Shown: positions 24,472 to 32,313 of the stretch, piece by piece
How the letters are laid out: every line of letters begins with the position of its first letter
Numbering within the stretch: the stretch's first letter is position 1
Source: JAABSQ01 sp964573705
GTDB lineage: Bacteria; Desulfobacterota; Desulfobacteria; Desulfobacterales; Desulfococcaceae
Assembly: GCA_964573705.1 (NCBI GenBank)
Contig: CAZNLT010000051.1
Location: 1-32,528, forward strand
Direction: 5' to 3'
DNA length: 32,528 bases
Position numbers and translations under genes: made by a program
Notes under the pieces: model-generated
The model's input: only the letters and a program-made list of their open reading frames with translations
Database searches by the model: none
What the model was told of the DNA's origin: nothing

Positions 24472-24822
24472 ATGCTTCACCTGTTTTTCTCATTTTTCTT
24501 TACCGCCGTCGGAATCGTTATATTGAAGGGCTATTTCCGTCTTCGCCGCTTTTCATCCCTGACAGGGAAAGTGATCGATGTGGATGAAACCGGAAATAGA
24601 CACTGCAAAGCCGTCATCGAAATTCCTCCTCACGGGAGGATACGACTGACCTATGAAAATGCCGGACGGTTCACCCTCGGGCAGAGGCTGAAATGCATGT
24701 GGGATGGAAAGGAGTTTCAGTCGGTTTCCGAAGATTATCGAATCAACCTGTTGATCAACGGTATCGTCTCTTGCGCAGTCGGAATATGCCTGCTCGGCAC
24801 CCATTGCCTGTCCATCGGATAG
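24472..24822 (+). CDS. Small DUF3592-like membrane protein
   Basis: 116 aa with hydrophobic segments at each end (residues 1-20 and about 92-112) flanking a beta-rich core, LTGKVIDVDETG through LGQRLKCMWDG. This two-helix plus small-domain arrangement is that of DUF3592 proteins, whose function is unknown. AAGGA lies 7 nt before the ATG and the gene follows the methyltransferase by 19 nt, so it is probably in the same operon. A longer DUF3592-like protein occurs at the right end of the window. Confidence 0.6.
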   Translation: MLHLFFSFFFTAVGIVILKGYFRLRRFSSLTGKVIDVDETGNRHCKAVIEIPPHGRIRLTYENAGRFTLGQRLKCMWDGKEFQSVSEDYRINLLINGIVSCAVGICLLGTHCLSIG

Positions 24823-24931
24823 ACGCCTCTTGCTGCGTCCTGCCGCCTCGCCAGCCGACAAATCTGCGGGTGACAGCCGCTGCCGTAAAGAAGTTTTACT
24901 TCGCGGCCGGATTGAGCAGCTTTCTTGAACT

Positions 24932-24960
24932 CTTTGGTATATTGATATTCATATCCAAAG
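24932..24960 (+). promoter_or_regulatory. Hairpin before the PstS-like gene
   Basis: CTTTGG.ATAT pairs with ATAT.CCAAAG (10 pairs, one bulge) around an 8-nt loop. The GGAGG ribosome site of the downstream gene begins at about 24974-7 nt from the hairpin end. No T-tract follows, so it is not a clear terminator; it may be an mRNA 5'-end stabiliser or only a chance palindrome. Confidence 0.3.
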
Positions 24961-24979
24961 CATCGTTGGAGGTGCCCCG

Positions 24980-26038
24980 ATGAAAGCACGGTTTCTGCGA
25001 CTCCCCTGTCTTCTTTTGATCCTGTGCGGGATTTTGTTTCCGGCCGCTGTTGCGGGAAAGGTGATTTTGACCGGAGCCGGTGCGACCTTTCCTTTTCCAT
25101 TGTATCGGGAATGGTTCGACCGGTACCACCGCCAGACCGGGATTCGGATCGATTATCAGGCGGTCGGTTCCGGCGGCGGCATCCGCAGTCTTCTCGACAA
25201 AGAGGTCGATTTCGGGGCCACCGACGCCTTTCTTTCCGATTCGGATCTCGAGAACCTGCCGGAGTATATCGTTCATATCCCCACCTGCCTGGGAGCGGTG
25301 GTGCTGATCTATCACCTGCCCGGAATACCGGTGCTTCATCTGACCCCTGAGCTGATCGCGGGAATTTTTTTAGGGGAGATCGAACGTTGGTCCGACGAGC
25401 GGATCACGAAGATCAATCCCGGGCTCAACCTGCCCGATTGGGGCATCACGGTGATTCACCGGTCTGAAAGCAGCGGCACGACCTTTATCTTTACCGATTA
25501 TCTGAGCAAGGTCAGCCGGTCCTGGGCCGGATCGGTGGGAAAAGGCAAGGTGGTGGCCTGGCCCGCCGGCATGGGGCTGGAACGAAATGCCGCGGTTGCC
25601 GAATTCGTCCGAAAAATTCCCGGCAGTATCGGCTATGCCCAGCTCACCTACGCAAAAAAGAACCGACTGCCCTCGGCACGGATACAAAACCGGTCCGGCC
25701 GGTTCATCACCCCGACACTGGAGGCGGTCTCGGCTGCTGCTGATATTCCGCTGCCCGAGGATATGCGCATCCTTATTACCGACACCGGTGCGCCGGATGG
25801 GTATCCGATCAGCGCATTCACCTATCTGATTCTTTATCAGGATCAGAAATACCATCACCGCTCCCGAGAGCGTGCAGAACAGCTGGTCAGACTGCTCCGA
25901 TGGATCATCTTCGAGGGACAGGAACTCAACCATCGGCTCCATTATGCGCCGCTGCCGAAAGCCGGGGCTGAGCGGGCTTTGGAAATGATCCAGTCGATCA
26001 CCTACGGGAATGACCCCCTTGTGAAAGAAATCGAATGA
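24980..26038 (+). CDS. pstS: PstS-like phosphate-binding periplasmic protein
   Basis: 352 aa with a cleavable signal peptide (KARFLRLPCLLLILCGILF then AVAG, cleavage near residue 26). Phosphate-site motifs of the PstS family are visible: TGAGATFPFPLY (31-42), VGSGGGIRS (62-70), FGATDAFLS (78-86), and RSESSGTTFIF (161-171), a conservative change from the usual RSDGSGTT. The C-terminus has the standard LLRWIIFEGQ and LHYAPLP. It binds phosphate in the periplasm, usually for the PstCAB transporter, but no pstC, pstA or pstB genes are nearby, so it may serve sensing or a distant transporter. A strong GGAGG site lies 7 nt before the ATG. It is followed after 22 nt by a sensor kinase gene. Confidence 0.88.
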   Translation: MKARFLRLPCLLLILCGILFPAAVAGKVILTGAGATFPFPLYREWFDRYHRQTGIRIDYQAVGSGGGIRSLLDKEVDFGATDAFLSDSDLENLPEYIVHIPTCLGAVVLIYHLPGIPVLHLTPELIAGIFLGEIERWSDERITKINPGLNLPDWGITVIHRSESSGTTFIFTDYLSKVSRSWAGSVGKGKVVAWPAGMGLERNAAVAEFVRKIPGSIGYAQLTYAKKNRLPSARIQNRSGRFITPTLEAVSAAADIPLPEDMRILITDTGAPDGYPISAFTYLILYQDQKYHHRSRERAEQLVRLLRWIIFEGQELNHRLHYAPLPKAGAERALEMIQSITYGNDPLVKEIE

Positions 26039-26060
26039 GCCGCTCTGCGCGAATTTTATC

Positions 26061-28661
26061 ATGATGACCTGTCTGCGAATGAACCTTCTTAGACTTATCT
26101 GTATATGTCATGCGGCCCTTCTGCTGATCTGTTCTGCTTCCCAAGCAGCTCCCCAGAACCCGGTTCGGGTGGGCATATATGATTTCGCGCCTTTATGCAG
26201 CATGAAAGCGGATCAGGCGACCGGCTTTTTTGTAAAGCTTCTGAGGGAAATCGCTTCCGAAGAGGGCTGGGACCTGGTTTTTCTGCACACGAGAATGACC
26301 TCGAATTTAGAGCGGCTAACCAACGCAGAGATCGATCTCCTGCCGGCTGCGCCATTTTCGCCGGAAGAGGACACCCGGTTCGATTTCAACCGGGAAACGG
26401 TGATTTCGACCTGGGCACAGCTGTACCGAAGTCCCGGTACTGAAATCCACTCTCTTCTCGATCTTTCCTCCAGGTCGGTGGGGGTTGTCCGCGGAGATCC
26501 GTATAATCAAGAGATCCGGGGAATGATACAGCGCCTCAACATTACCTCGAATTTCGTAGAATTCAACCATTACCAGGATGTCCTGGAAGCGCTGGCCCAC
26601 GGATGGATTGAGGCGGGGGTGGTGGATCGTCTTTTCGGTTCAGTCTACGGGAATACCTCCAAGGTCATCAAAACCGCCATCATCTTTTCACCCCGGGAAT
26701 ACCGGTTTGCCGTTCCCAAAGGCAGGCACAAGCAGCTGATTGCGGCCGTCGATTACCACCTGGAGCGATGGAAAACAGATCCCGATTCCCTGTATCATAG
26801 AGGCCTCGAAGCCCTGTTTCGGGATTCCGGAACATCGAAGCTGCTCCATCACCTGCAGTGGGGGCTTCTGGCAGCCCTGGGCGGACTGGTCCTGATCAGC
26901 GGACTCAATTTTTATCTTCGCCGACTGGTGAAGCAGCAGACCCTGGAACTGACCCGAAAGAATGACGATCTGGCCCAGGAGGTGGACATGCGCCGGCATG
27001 CCGAGCAGGAACTGCGGGAAAGCCGCGAGCGGCTGGAAACCATTTTTCACTGCGTCCCAGCGGGGATCCTCATTATCGATGCGGAAAACCGGACCGTTCA
27101 GGATGCCAATGCAGCAGCCGCGGACCTGACCGGCATGGGGACGGACCGTCTGCGCGGGAGATCCTGCACATTTCTTAGATGCGGACCGTCGGCCGATTCC
27201 TCCGCTTCCTCAGACAGGTCCGCACCGGATTGTCCGGCCCGCGGAAGAGGGGATGCATCCTATACGTCGGAATGCGGCCTTTGCACAGTGCAGGGAGAAG
27301 TGGTGCCGGTTCTGAAAACGGTGCAGCCGATCCAAATGGGGGGAAAATCCTGTTTTCTGGAAAGCTTCATCGATATCCGGGAACTGAAATCTGCGGAGGC
27401 GCAAAAACGCCAATTGGAGGTGCAGCTCCAGCATTCCCATAAAATGCAGGCGATCGGGGTGCTTGCCGGGGGAATCGCTCATGATTTCAACAATATCCTG
27501 ACGCCGATTCTAGGTTATACGGAAATGGCGCTCACCACCCTGACGGAAACGCATCCGGCCCGGCCCAAACTGGAAGAGGTTACGAAGGCGGCACAGAGAG
27601 CCAAGGAACTGGTCCGGCAGATCCTCGCCTTCGGCCGCCGGGATACCACCGAACAGTTTCCGATGGAAGTGCAGCCGGTGGTCAAAGAGGCGCTCAAATT
27701 CATCTCGGCAACCCTGCCTTCGACCATCAGAATACGGCAGTCCATCTGCGAGGACCCGATTTTTTTAATCGGAAATCCGTCTCAGATACATCAGGTGCTG
27801 ATGAATCTCTGCACCAATGCCTTCCATGCCATGCAGGAGACCGGAGGGGAACTGCAAGTGGAGCTGAAACGGCTGTCGAAAGCGGCTTCATACCCTTCCG
27901 GATCCCCGGAAGGATCGAACCGCGGCTATTTTCGGCTGACGGTGCGGGATACCGGATGCGGTATGAAACCGGAGGTGAGCACCCGGGTTTTTGAACCCTA
28001 TTTTACCACAAAGCCCCAGGGGGAAGGCAGCGGACTGGGCCTTTCGGTGGTTCACGGCATCATAAAAACATACGATGGACATATCTCGGTGGAAAGCAAA
28101 CCCGGAAAAGGCGCCGTGTTCCGTATCGATCTGCCGGAGATGGAAGCACCGGAAACGATAAAAAGGGAGGTGAAACCGGAGGTCTCCAACAGGGCGGCGG
28201 CTTCGGACCGGGGGGTCGGGCACATTCTGCTGGTGGATGATGAGCCCCATGTGCTGAACTCTCTCCGTGAAATGGTCAGCTTTCTGGGATACCGGGTGAC
28301 CGCCCTGGGGAGCGGTGCAGCGGCATTGAAGAAATTTCGGAACCAACCTGAAGTTTTCGATCTGGTGATGACCGATATGACCATGCCGGATATGACCGGA
28401 GCAGAACTGGCCCGGGCGCTTCTGGACATGCGTGCCGACCTGCCGATCATTCTCTGCTCCGGATATTCCGAATCTTCTTTTTCAAAAAAGTTTAAATCTC
28501 CTAAAATTTGTGATTACCTGGTGAAACCGCTGAGAATAAAAGAACTGGCCGACGCCCTTCAAAAAGCGCTGCATCCGGGAACAGACCGAAAACATCTCCC
28601 CGGGACCGGATCCTCCCGGACTGACATAAAACCCGGGGCCGCTCGAAGTTGGAGGAACTAA
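26061..28661 (+). CDS. Hybrid sensor histidine kinase with periplasmic SBP domain and PAS
   Basis: 866 aa. Order: signal/first helix (about 7-29), periplasmic type-3 solute-binding domain (about 34-250, VRVGIYDFAPLC to VDYHLERW), membrane helix (about 267-286), coiled coil, PAS domain (about 322-445), HisKA with phosphorylated H474 in GGIAHDFNNIL, HATPase with N-box NLCTNAFHAM, G1 DTGCGM and G2 GEGSGLGLSVVHG, and a receiver domain (about 720-840) with the acceptor D772 in VMTDMTMPD and K822 in LVKPL. It would autophosphorylate on a periplasmic ligand signal and pass phosphate to its own receiver. The PAS region carries extra cysteines (C369, C374, C391, C405, C408, C431). It has no DNA-binding output, so an additional response regulator is expected elsewhere. 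No ribosome site is obvious before the ATG. Confidence 0.9.
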   Translation: MMTCLRMNLLRLICICHAALLLICSASQAAPQNPVRVGIYDFAPLCSMKADQATGFFVKLLREIASEEGWDLVFLHTRMTSNLERLTNAEIDLLPAAPFSPEEDTRFDFNRETVISTWAQLYRSPGTEIHSLLDLSSRSVGVVRGDPYNQEIRGMIQRLNITSNFVEFNHYQDVLEALAHGWIEAGVVDRLFGSVYGNTSKVIKTAIIFSPREYRFAVPKGRHKQLIAAVDYHLERWKTDPDSLYHRGLEALFRDSGTSKLLHHLQWGLLAALGGLVLISGLNFYLRRLVKQQTLELTRKNDDLAQEVDMRRHAEQELRESRERLETIFHCVPAGILIIDAENRTVQDANAAAADLTGMGTDRLRGRSCTFLRCGPSADSSASSDRSAPDCPARGRGDASYTSECGLCTVQGEVVPVLKTVQPIQMGGKSCFLESFIDIRELKSAEAQKRQLEVQLQHSHKMQAIGVLAGGIAHDFNNILTPILGYTEMALTTLTETHPARPKLEEVTKAAQRAKELVRQILAFGRRDTTEQFPMEVQPVVKEALKFISATLPSTIRIRQSICEDPIFLIGNPSQIHQVLMNLCTNAFHAMQETGGELQVELKRLSKAASYPSGSPEGSNRGYFRLTVRDTGCGMKPEVSTRVFEPYFTTKPQGEGSGLGLSVVHGIIKTYDGHISVESKPGKGAVFRIDLPEMEAPETIKREVKPEVSNRAAASDRGVGHILLVDDEPHVLNSLREMVSFLGYRVTALGSGAAALKKFRNQPEVFDLVMTDMTMPDMTGAELARALLDMRADLPIILCSGYSESSFSKKFKSPKICDYLVKPLRIKELADALQKALHPGTDRKHLPGTGSSRTDIKPGAARSWRN

Positions 28662-28688
28662 CCGAAGCAGGTTTCCCTGCAAGCGGTT
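28660..28688 (+). terminator. Possible weak terminator after the kinase gene
   Basis: Immediately after the stop codon, GCAGG pairs with CCTGC around TTTC, extended by AACCG and CGGTT. A long T-tract is lacking (GCCGTTTCTCC follows), so termination is only possible. The following bases to 28891 are GC-rich and hold further inverted repeats, such as GCCCGTCC near 28820 against GGACGGGC near 28880. Confidence 0.3.
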
Positions 28689-28891
28689 GCCGTTTCTCCC
28701 CTCCCCTTCGACCCGGCCCGTGCGTAAGATCGGCGATGTCCTTGTATGAAATGCCGGGCCGAAACGATGATCGAGACCGGGAAGATCCGCCGTTGATGGT
28801 CTCTACTCTATAGGAGCCCGTCCAAGCCGATCCGAGTCCTCAGCCGACCGGCGCCGGCGGACACGGCCTCGACCGGGACGGGCCGCCATGT

Positions 28892-29614
28892 TTATTGAAC
28901 CACCCTCGATTTTCTTCTGAATCCGGCCAGTCCGATCAGTCCCAAACCCAGCAGCAAAATCGTTCCGGGTTCCGGTACCGGATTGGGGTTGAAGTTAACC
29001 ACCAAATCCTCGAAATCTCTGTCTCCGCCGCCGAGGATGTCTTCAAAGGCGATGGTGAATCCCAGGTTGGTCTCGTAAAAAAGGGCGTGATCCAGCCCGT
29101 CGGGATTGGGAGCGATCATGGTGGTCAGGTATTTTCCTTTGTTGTTTGAATTCAGATAAAAACCGAAATAGGTATTCGCATCTATACTGAATTCATAGTC
29201 CGTATCCGGCGCAATTTCGTTTTGGACGAACAGGGGGTCTTCAAAACGAAGCAGTGTGCTGTCGAAGCTCTCGAAGGGGTCCCCGCCATAAGTGAAAACA
29301 CCGAAGGGCGAGTGGTATCCGGCATAGCCGATTCCCAGAAACCGGACCTGGTACTCCCGGGCCATATCGGTGTAGAAGAGTTCGTACTGAAGCTGATCCC
29401 CGTCCGGATGAATGGCCGACCCGTCCGGGTTGGTGATCCCATGCTGAGCAAACCAGTATTCCAAATTCTCCAGGGTGGCATCCCCGCTGTAGCCGATTTG
29501 CACCTGCTCAACGGTTGTATCTCCCAGATCGATCGGCTGGGTGGGCAATGCATGGGCGTTTGCCCCTAAGATCATGAATACAGCGGTTAAAAACGGGACT
29601 AAAAGAATCTTCAT
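28892..29614 (-). CDS. PEP-CTERM exported protein with DUF4114-like domain
   Basis: 240 aa with an N-terminal signal peptide (KILLVPFLTAVFMILGANA, cleavage near HALP) and a C-terminal PEP-CTERM sorting signal: VPEPG (213-217), a hydrophobic helix and a basic tail GFRRKSR. Exosortase (EpsH/XrtA type) cuts such tails; none is in the window. The middle has a DUF4114-like block ALFYETNLGFTIAFEDILG with the acidic GGGDRDFEDLVVNFN, which may bind calcium. These proteins are linked to exopolysaccharide and biofilm matrix. A GGAGG site at 29620-29624 lies 5 nt before the ATG, and the whole 5' leader carries a c-di-GMP-I riboswitch. Confidence 0.9.
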   Translation of the reverse strand: MKILLVPFLTAVFMILGANAHALPTQPIDLGDTTVEQVQIGYSGDATLENLEYWFAQHGITNPDGSAIHPDGDQLQYELFYTDMAREYQVRFLGIGYAGYHSPFGVFTYGGDPFESFDSTLLRFEDPLFVQNEIAPDTDYEFSIDANTYFGFYLNSNNKGKYLTTMIAPNPDGLDHALFYETNLGFTIAFEDILGGGDRDFEDLVVNFNPNPVPEPGTILLLGLGLIGLAGFRRKSRVVQ

Positions 29615-29619
29615 TGGCG

Positions 29620-29674
29620 CCTCCTGACTGTTTGAAAAGTGAATGAAACAGGCAAGAAGGCCGATCCGGAGGGG
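29620..29674 (-). promoter_or_regulatory. Riboswitch expression platform with anti-Shine-Dalgarno option
   Basis: Between the aptamer and the start codon, CCCCUCCGG (29674-29666) can pair with the GGAGG ribosome site (29624-29620). A competing hairpin, AAACAG with CTGTTT (29646-29651 and 29628-29633), sits just upstream of that site. Mutually exclusive pairings of this kind suggest translational control by the aptamer. This is inference from base pairing only. Confidence 0.4.
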
Positions 29675-29711
29675 AAAAGAATGACGTATGCTTCAGTGGG
29701 AATGGTTCATT

Positions 29712-29796
29712 CTTTGTTCGGCAGCCCCGCTATCCGATAAGAATCGGACCGGAGGCTTTGCGTCCCCGCCTTGCGGCCGGTTTGCCTTTTACAAAC
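29712..29796 (-). ncRNA. Cyclic di-GMP-I (GEMM) riboswitch aptamer
   Basis: The minus-strand sequence has the blocks of the GEMM-I consensus in order: GGCAAACC (29786-29779), a GCAA tetraloop hairpin, GGGGACGCAAAGCC (29767-29754), CCGG, a variable hairpin with UUCUUAUCGG, and GAUAGCGGGGCUGCCGA (29734-29718). UUUGU at 29795-29791 pairs with ACAAA at 29717-29713 to close the outer helix. The tetraloop-tetraloop receptor elements and the central G-rich joining block match the well-known Vibrio cholerae Vc2 aptamer closely. It lies about 100 nt before the PEP-CTERM gene and therefore probably makes that gene respond to c-di-GMP. Whether binding turns the gene on or off is not seen. Confidence 0.93.
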
Positions 29797-29804
29797 AAAA
29801 ACCC

Positions 29805-29826
29805 AAACCGGAACCATTTCCGGTTT
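29805..29826. terminator. Perfect 9-bp hairpin next to the riboswitch
   Basis: AAACCGGAA and TTCCGGTTT pair perfectly around a 4-nt loop. On the minus strand it is followed by GGGTTTTTGTTTG, on the plus strand by only one further T before C. It may end a minus-strand transcript that comes from 29830-30100, just before the riboswitch starts. Confidence 0.4.
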
Positions 29827-30120
29827 TCAGTTGCAGGAAAACAATGCAATCTTTATGCCTGCACAGATTGGCGCGCGTTCTCTTTTGGGAAAACGGGTCC
29901 CGTGGCAAAAAAACAATCCTCCCGAGCACCGTAAAGGTTTTTTGGCTTAAAACGCCAAGAAAGCTCTAAGTTACAGAAACCCTCGACGAGAGACCCTGTC
30001 CTCAAGCAACAAAAATTGAAGAATTCACCACCCCTATTTGGAGAGGATTTTTTTTCATCCACAATTTTACAATGGATTATTTAAAGGACCCATTCACCCT
30101 TCAGGCAAATATCCGAGCCG
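29827..30120. other. Non-coding stretch with several small hairpins
   Basis: No convincing coding sequence. Small palindromes are seen: TGCAGG/CCTGCA, TTGGC/GCCAA with a 7-nt loop at about 29940-29956, and ACAG...CTGT enclosing CTC/GAG at about 29974-30000, and a T7 run on the minus strand. A minus-strand 69-codon frame exists but its composition is not protein-like. It could hold a small RNA; nothing in it matches a known RNA family that I can name. Confidence 0.4.
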
Positions 30121-30181
30121 GTGAGATCGAAGGCGTGTTGCGCCGACCGCACAAACACAACACCCGCAACGGTTGGCCCCG

Positions 30182-30618
30182 GTGATCAGCACCGAAAAGG
30201 GCAACAGAAGCGGGTGTGTGATTCAATTCAAGCCGGCCGAATTCCGCCAGCCGGTTTTTGGGAACTCAGTCTACTCCATCGCCGGCATGGGGCCGATAAA
30301 GCCCACGTAAGCGGCCGCCTGGGAGGCGTCGACGAAGGACTGGCCACCGGCATGCCCATCGTGCTCTCCAAAGGCAGCACCCTGGGGGACCGGGGACCGG
30401 TCTTTTCGCCCGACGGCGCCAAAATCGCTTTCTGGGCCTGGGATACCGCCTACCGCGCCACCCTCTGGATTGCGGATGCGGACGGCTCACACCTGAAGCA
30501 GCTGACCGCCACCGGATACGACATGTATCCCCAATGGAGCCCGGATGGCACGCGGCTGCTGTTCGAATCCCACCGGAGCGGCAACGCTGAACTGTGGACC
30601 CTACGGGTAGCGGAATAA
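30182..30618 (+). pseudogene. Decayed PD40/TolB-like beta-propeller protein fragment
   Basis: The C-terminal 90 codons encode two PD40 blades: GPVFSPDGAKIAFWAWD with TLWIADADGSHLKQLT, and YPQWSPDGTRLLFESHRSG with AELWTL. These are complete TolB-type repeats, but the upstream part of the same frame (30121-30330) does not look like protein. The frame shifted by one base instead gives VIQFKPAEFRQPVFGNSVYS followed by a stop at 30310, which looks like real protein sequence. The simplest reading is a gene broken by a frameshift near 30300-30340 with the N-terminus lost. A short intact protein starting at the ATG at 30352 (88 aa) is the alternative. Confidence 0.55.
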
Positions 30619-30768
30619 GGCAGCGACCCATCAACTTACGATCGGCAACCCCAAACCGGCCCGATAACCGGAGTGTTACTAAAAAGGAACCGAAAGCCGC
30701 AGACCGGAATTAACCCCAGGTCTTCCCGTGCAGAGGAATGGAATGAATGCAGCGGAATAGCGGTCAAC

Positions 30769-30808
30769 AGAATTGCGGAGGGTTGATCCCCACCCCCTCC
30801 GCAATTCT
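30769..30808. repeat. Perfect 14-bp inverted repeat
   Basis: AGAATTGCGGAGGG at 30769-30782 and its exact reverse complement at 30795-30808, separated by 12 nt. Neither side has a T-tract (AAAATTAATTCC follows), so it is not a usual rho-independent terminator. It lies 32 bp before the CPBP protease gene. It could be an operator, a REP-like palindrome or a processing hairpin. Confidence 0.7.
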
Positions 30809-30840
30809 AAAATTAATTCCGTGAACAGAAAGCACCTGAG

Positions 30841-31515
30841 GTGAATCGGTTTTTTACTGTCGAAATATTTTCTAAAAACAAACACCCCTTCCGGATGCTG
30901 GAATGCGCTTTTTTCTTTTTCTGTGTCCCCATTTTCGCCTATTTTATCCGGAATTGGATCGCCTTCACCATTGTTCATCTCGTTTTTTTGATTTCCTGCG
31001 GCTGCTGTCTCTATCTGAAGCGGGATCCTGAATTCGACAACAGGAACCTGTGGCGTCTCAGCGGACTTCAATCGCATCTCAGGGAGATGATACTGATCGC
31101 GGGAATCCTCGTTCCAATTCTGGCACTCCTCACCTACACTCAAATTCCCTCTCGCTTTTTGGCGTTTCCCCGGAACAAGCCGACCCTGTGGGGGGCTGTT
31201 CTATTGCTTTATCCGATCATCGCCGCGATTCCTCAGGAAATCGTCTTCCGGGCTTTTTTCTTTCACAGATACCGATCGATTTTTCCCAACAAGACGTGGC
31301 TGGTGGGGCTGAGTGCGGTCAGCTTCGGAATGGCGCACCTGTTATACGGGAATTGGATCGCTCCGCTACTAAGCGGGTTGGGTGGATTGCTCTTCGGCTA
31401 CCGGTATCTAAAATCCGAGTCTGCATTGATTGCAGGCATCGAACATGGCATCTGGGGGAATCTTCTTTTTACCATCGGCCTCGGATGGTATTTTTACAGC
31501 GGGAGCATTCAATGA
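30841..31515 (+). CDS. CPBP family intramembrane metalloprotease (CAAX-like)
   Basis: 224 aa with about six hydrophobic helices. The active-site motifs of the ABI/CPBP (CAAX protease and bacteriocin-processing) family are PQEIVFRAFFFHRY (131-144), AVSFGMAHLLYG (159-170, FxxxH) and IEHGIWGNLLFTIGLGWYF (200-218). The first motif has Q132-E133 instead of the more usual double glutamate, which I recall as normal in this sub-branch with the HGIWGN ending. The start is a GTG at 30841 with only a weak GAG element beside it; an internal ATG at 30895 would remove part of the first helix. Substrate unknown; no neighbouring peptide bacteriocin gene was seen. Confidence 0.85.
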   Translation: MNRFFTVEIFSKNKHPFRMLECAFFFFCVPIFAYFIRNWIAFTIVHLVFLISCGCCLYLKRDPEFDNRNLWRLSGLQSHLREMILIAGILVPILALLTYTQIPSRFLAFPRNKPTLWGAVLLLYPIIAAIPQEIVFRAFFFHRYRSIFPNKTWLVGLSAVSFGMAHLLYGNWIAPLLSGLGGLLFGYRYLKSESALIAGIEHGIWGNLLFTIGLGWYFYSGSIQ

Positions 31516-31657
31516 GCTTCCATGCGCACGGGTATCCCTGAAGAATGAGTCCCGAACGGATCGCTTCAAAACTATTATCCAGGTGCCGGATCAAGGAATT
31601 TTATACATCGAAAAATAGAGCCCCTGACCGTACCGGGTGGGTTTTATTTTCCGTCTA
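31516..31657. other. Short intergenic region between convergent genes
   Basis: 142 nt between two genes that face each other. A T-rich stretch GGGTTTTATTTT at about 31640-31652 may support termination of the protease gene, but the preceding stem (CCC/GGG) is short. No other element seen. Confidence 0.4.
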
Positions 31658-32254
31658 CTAAACCGTATAAGGTCCCGTTATCGGCTTTTTGTGAAAAACA
31701 GTGTGGCGTGGATAGTTCGGATCTATCCATAGAATACATTTTCCTTTTTCATTGATCCTTTTATCAAGAAAACGTTGAACTCCTTCTTTCGATTTAAAGG
31801 CGACCGTCTTAACGATAATCGGCGTCACTTTATAGGTTTTATCTTCAAATTGAAACGCACACAGAATCCTCGGTTGCCAGAATGTATTCTCTGTTAAGCT
31901 GTCCATAGAATCCGGATGAACAAATTCTTGAAATTCTCTATCAATGCAAACAGCTTCAACGGGAACGAAATGCCCATAAAGGAAAAACCCGGCAGCATAT
32001 CGGCTGCAGAAGAGCAATGCCAGGCCAAGAAGCATCACTGCAATGACGCCCCATACAGGAAAGCTGAGTTTGGACAGAAGCACCGGACCACCGAGAAAAC
32101 ATAAAAGACCCGAAATGATGAACAGCCAGGTAGAGGCATTCTTGGGAGTGTATGTTTCGACTTTTCCCTCCGGCAGCCAGGGAATGTGTTGGATACGCCA
32201 CCCCTTATTTCTGATGTTGTCTTGCAATTTACGCAATTTTTTCTCTACAAACAT
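31658..32254 (-). CDS. DUF3592-like membrane protein
   Basis: 198 aa. A basic N-terminal tail is followed by two close membrane helices (about 42-62 and 66-92, WLFIISGLLCFLGG and VWGVIAVMLLGLALLF) and a C-terminal beta-rich domain with FHPDSMDSL-type acidic loops, ILCAFQFEDKTYKVTP and GKCILWIDPNYPRHTVF. The last motif, WIDP.NP.., is the hallmark end of DUF3592-type domains (conducting-like VDPNNP blocks). Function unknown. GAGG lies 8 nt before the ATG. It follows the PstS-like fragment at the right edge by 59 nt on the same strand, repeating the DUF3592-with-PstS association found at 24472-26038. Confidence 0.65.
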   Translation of the reverse strand: MFVEKKLRKLQDNIRNKGWRIQHIPWLPEGKVETYTPKNASTWLFIISGLLCFLGGPVLLSKLSFPVWGVIAVMLLGLALLFCSRYAAGFFLYGHFVPVEAVCIDREFQEFVHPDSMDSLTENTFWQPRILCAFQFEDKTYKVTPIIVKTVAFKSKEGVQRFLDKRINEKGKCILWIDPNYPRHTVFHKKPITGPYTV

Positions 32255-32313
32255 TCTTCAACCTCATCCTCTTGATGGGTGCCGGAATCGATAAAGGCAC
32301 GGCTTGTACCCTC

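Noticed and set aside
25370..26062. Minus-strand frame of 230 codons
   Set aside because: Fully antisense to the PstS-like gene, which has complete family motifs.
29615..29700. Possible sigma-54 promoter (GGCC...TTGC) in the PEP-CTERM leader
   Set aside because: The GG and GC elements are 9 nt apart rather than the required 12, and the site lies downstream of the riboswitch.
29688..29969. Plus-strand 93-codon frame
   Set aside because: It runs antisense across the c-di-GMP riboswitch and has no protein-like features.
29853..30062. Minus-strand 69-codon frame
   Set aside because: No signal, no family, poor composition; better described as non-coding.
30679..31143. Minus-strand 154-codon frame
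   Set aside because: Antisense to the CPBP protease gene and across the inverted repeat; no features.
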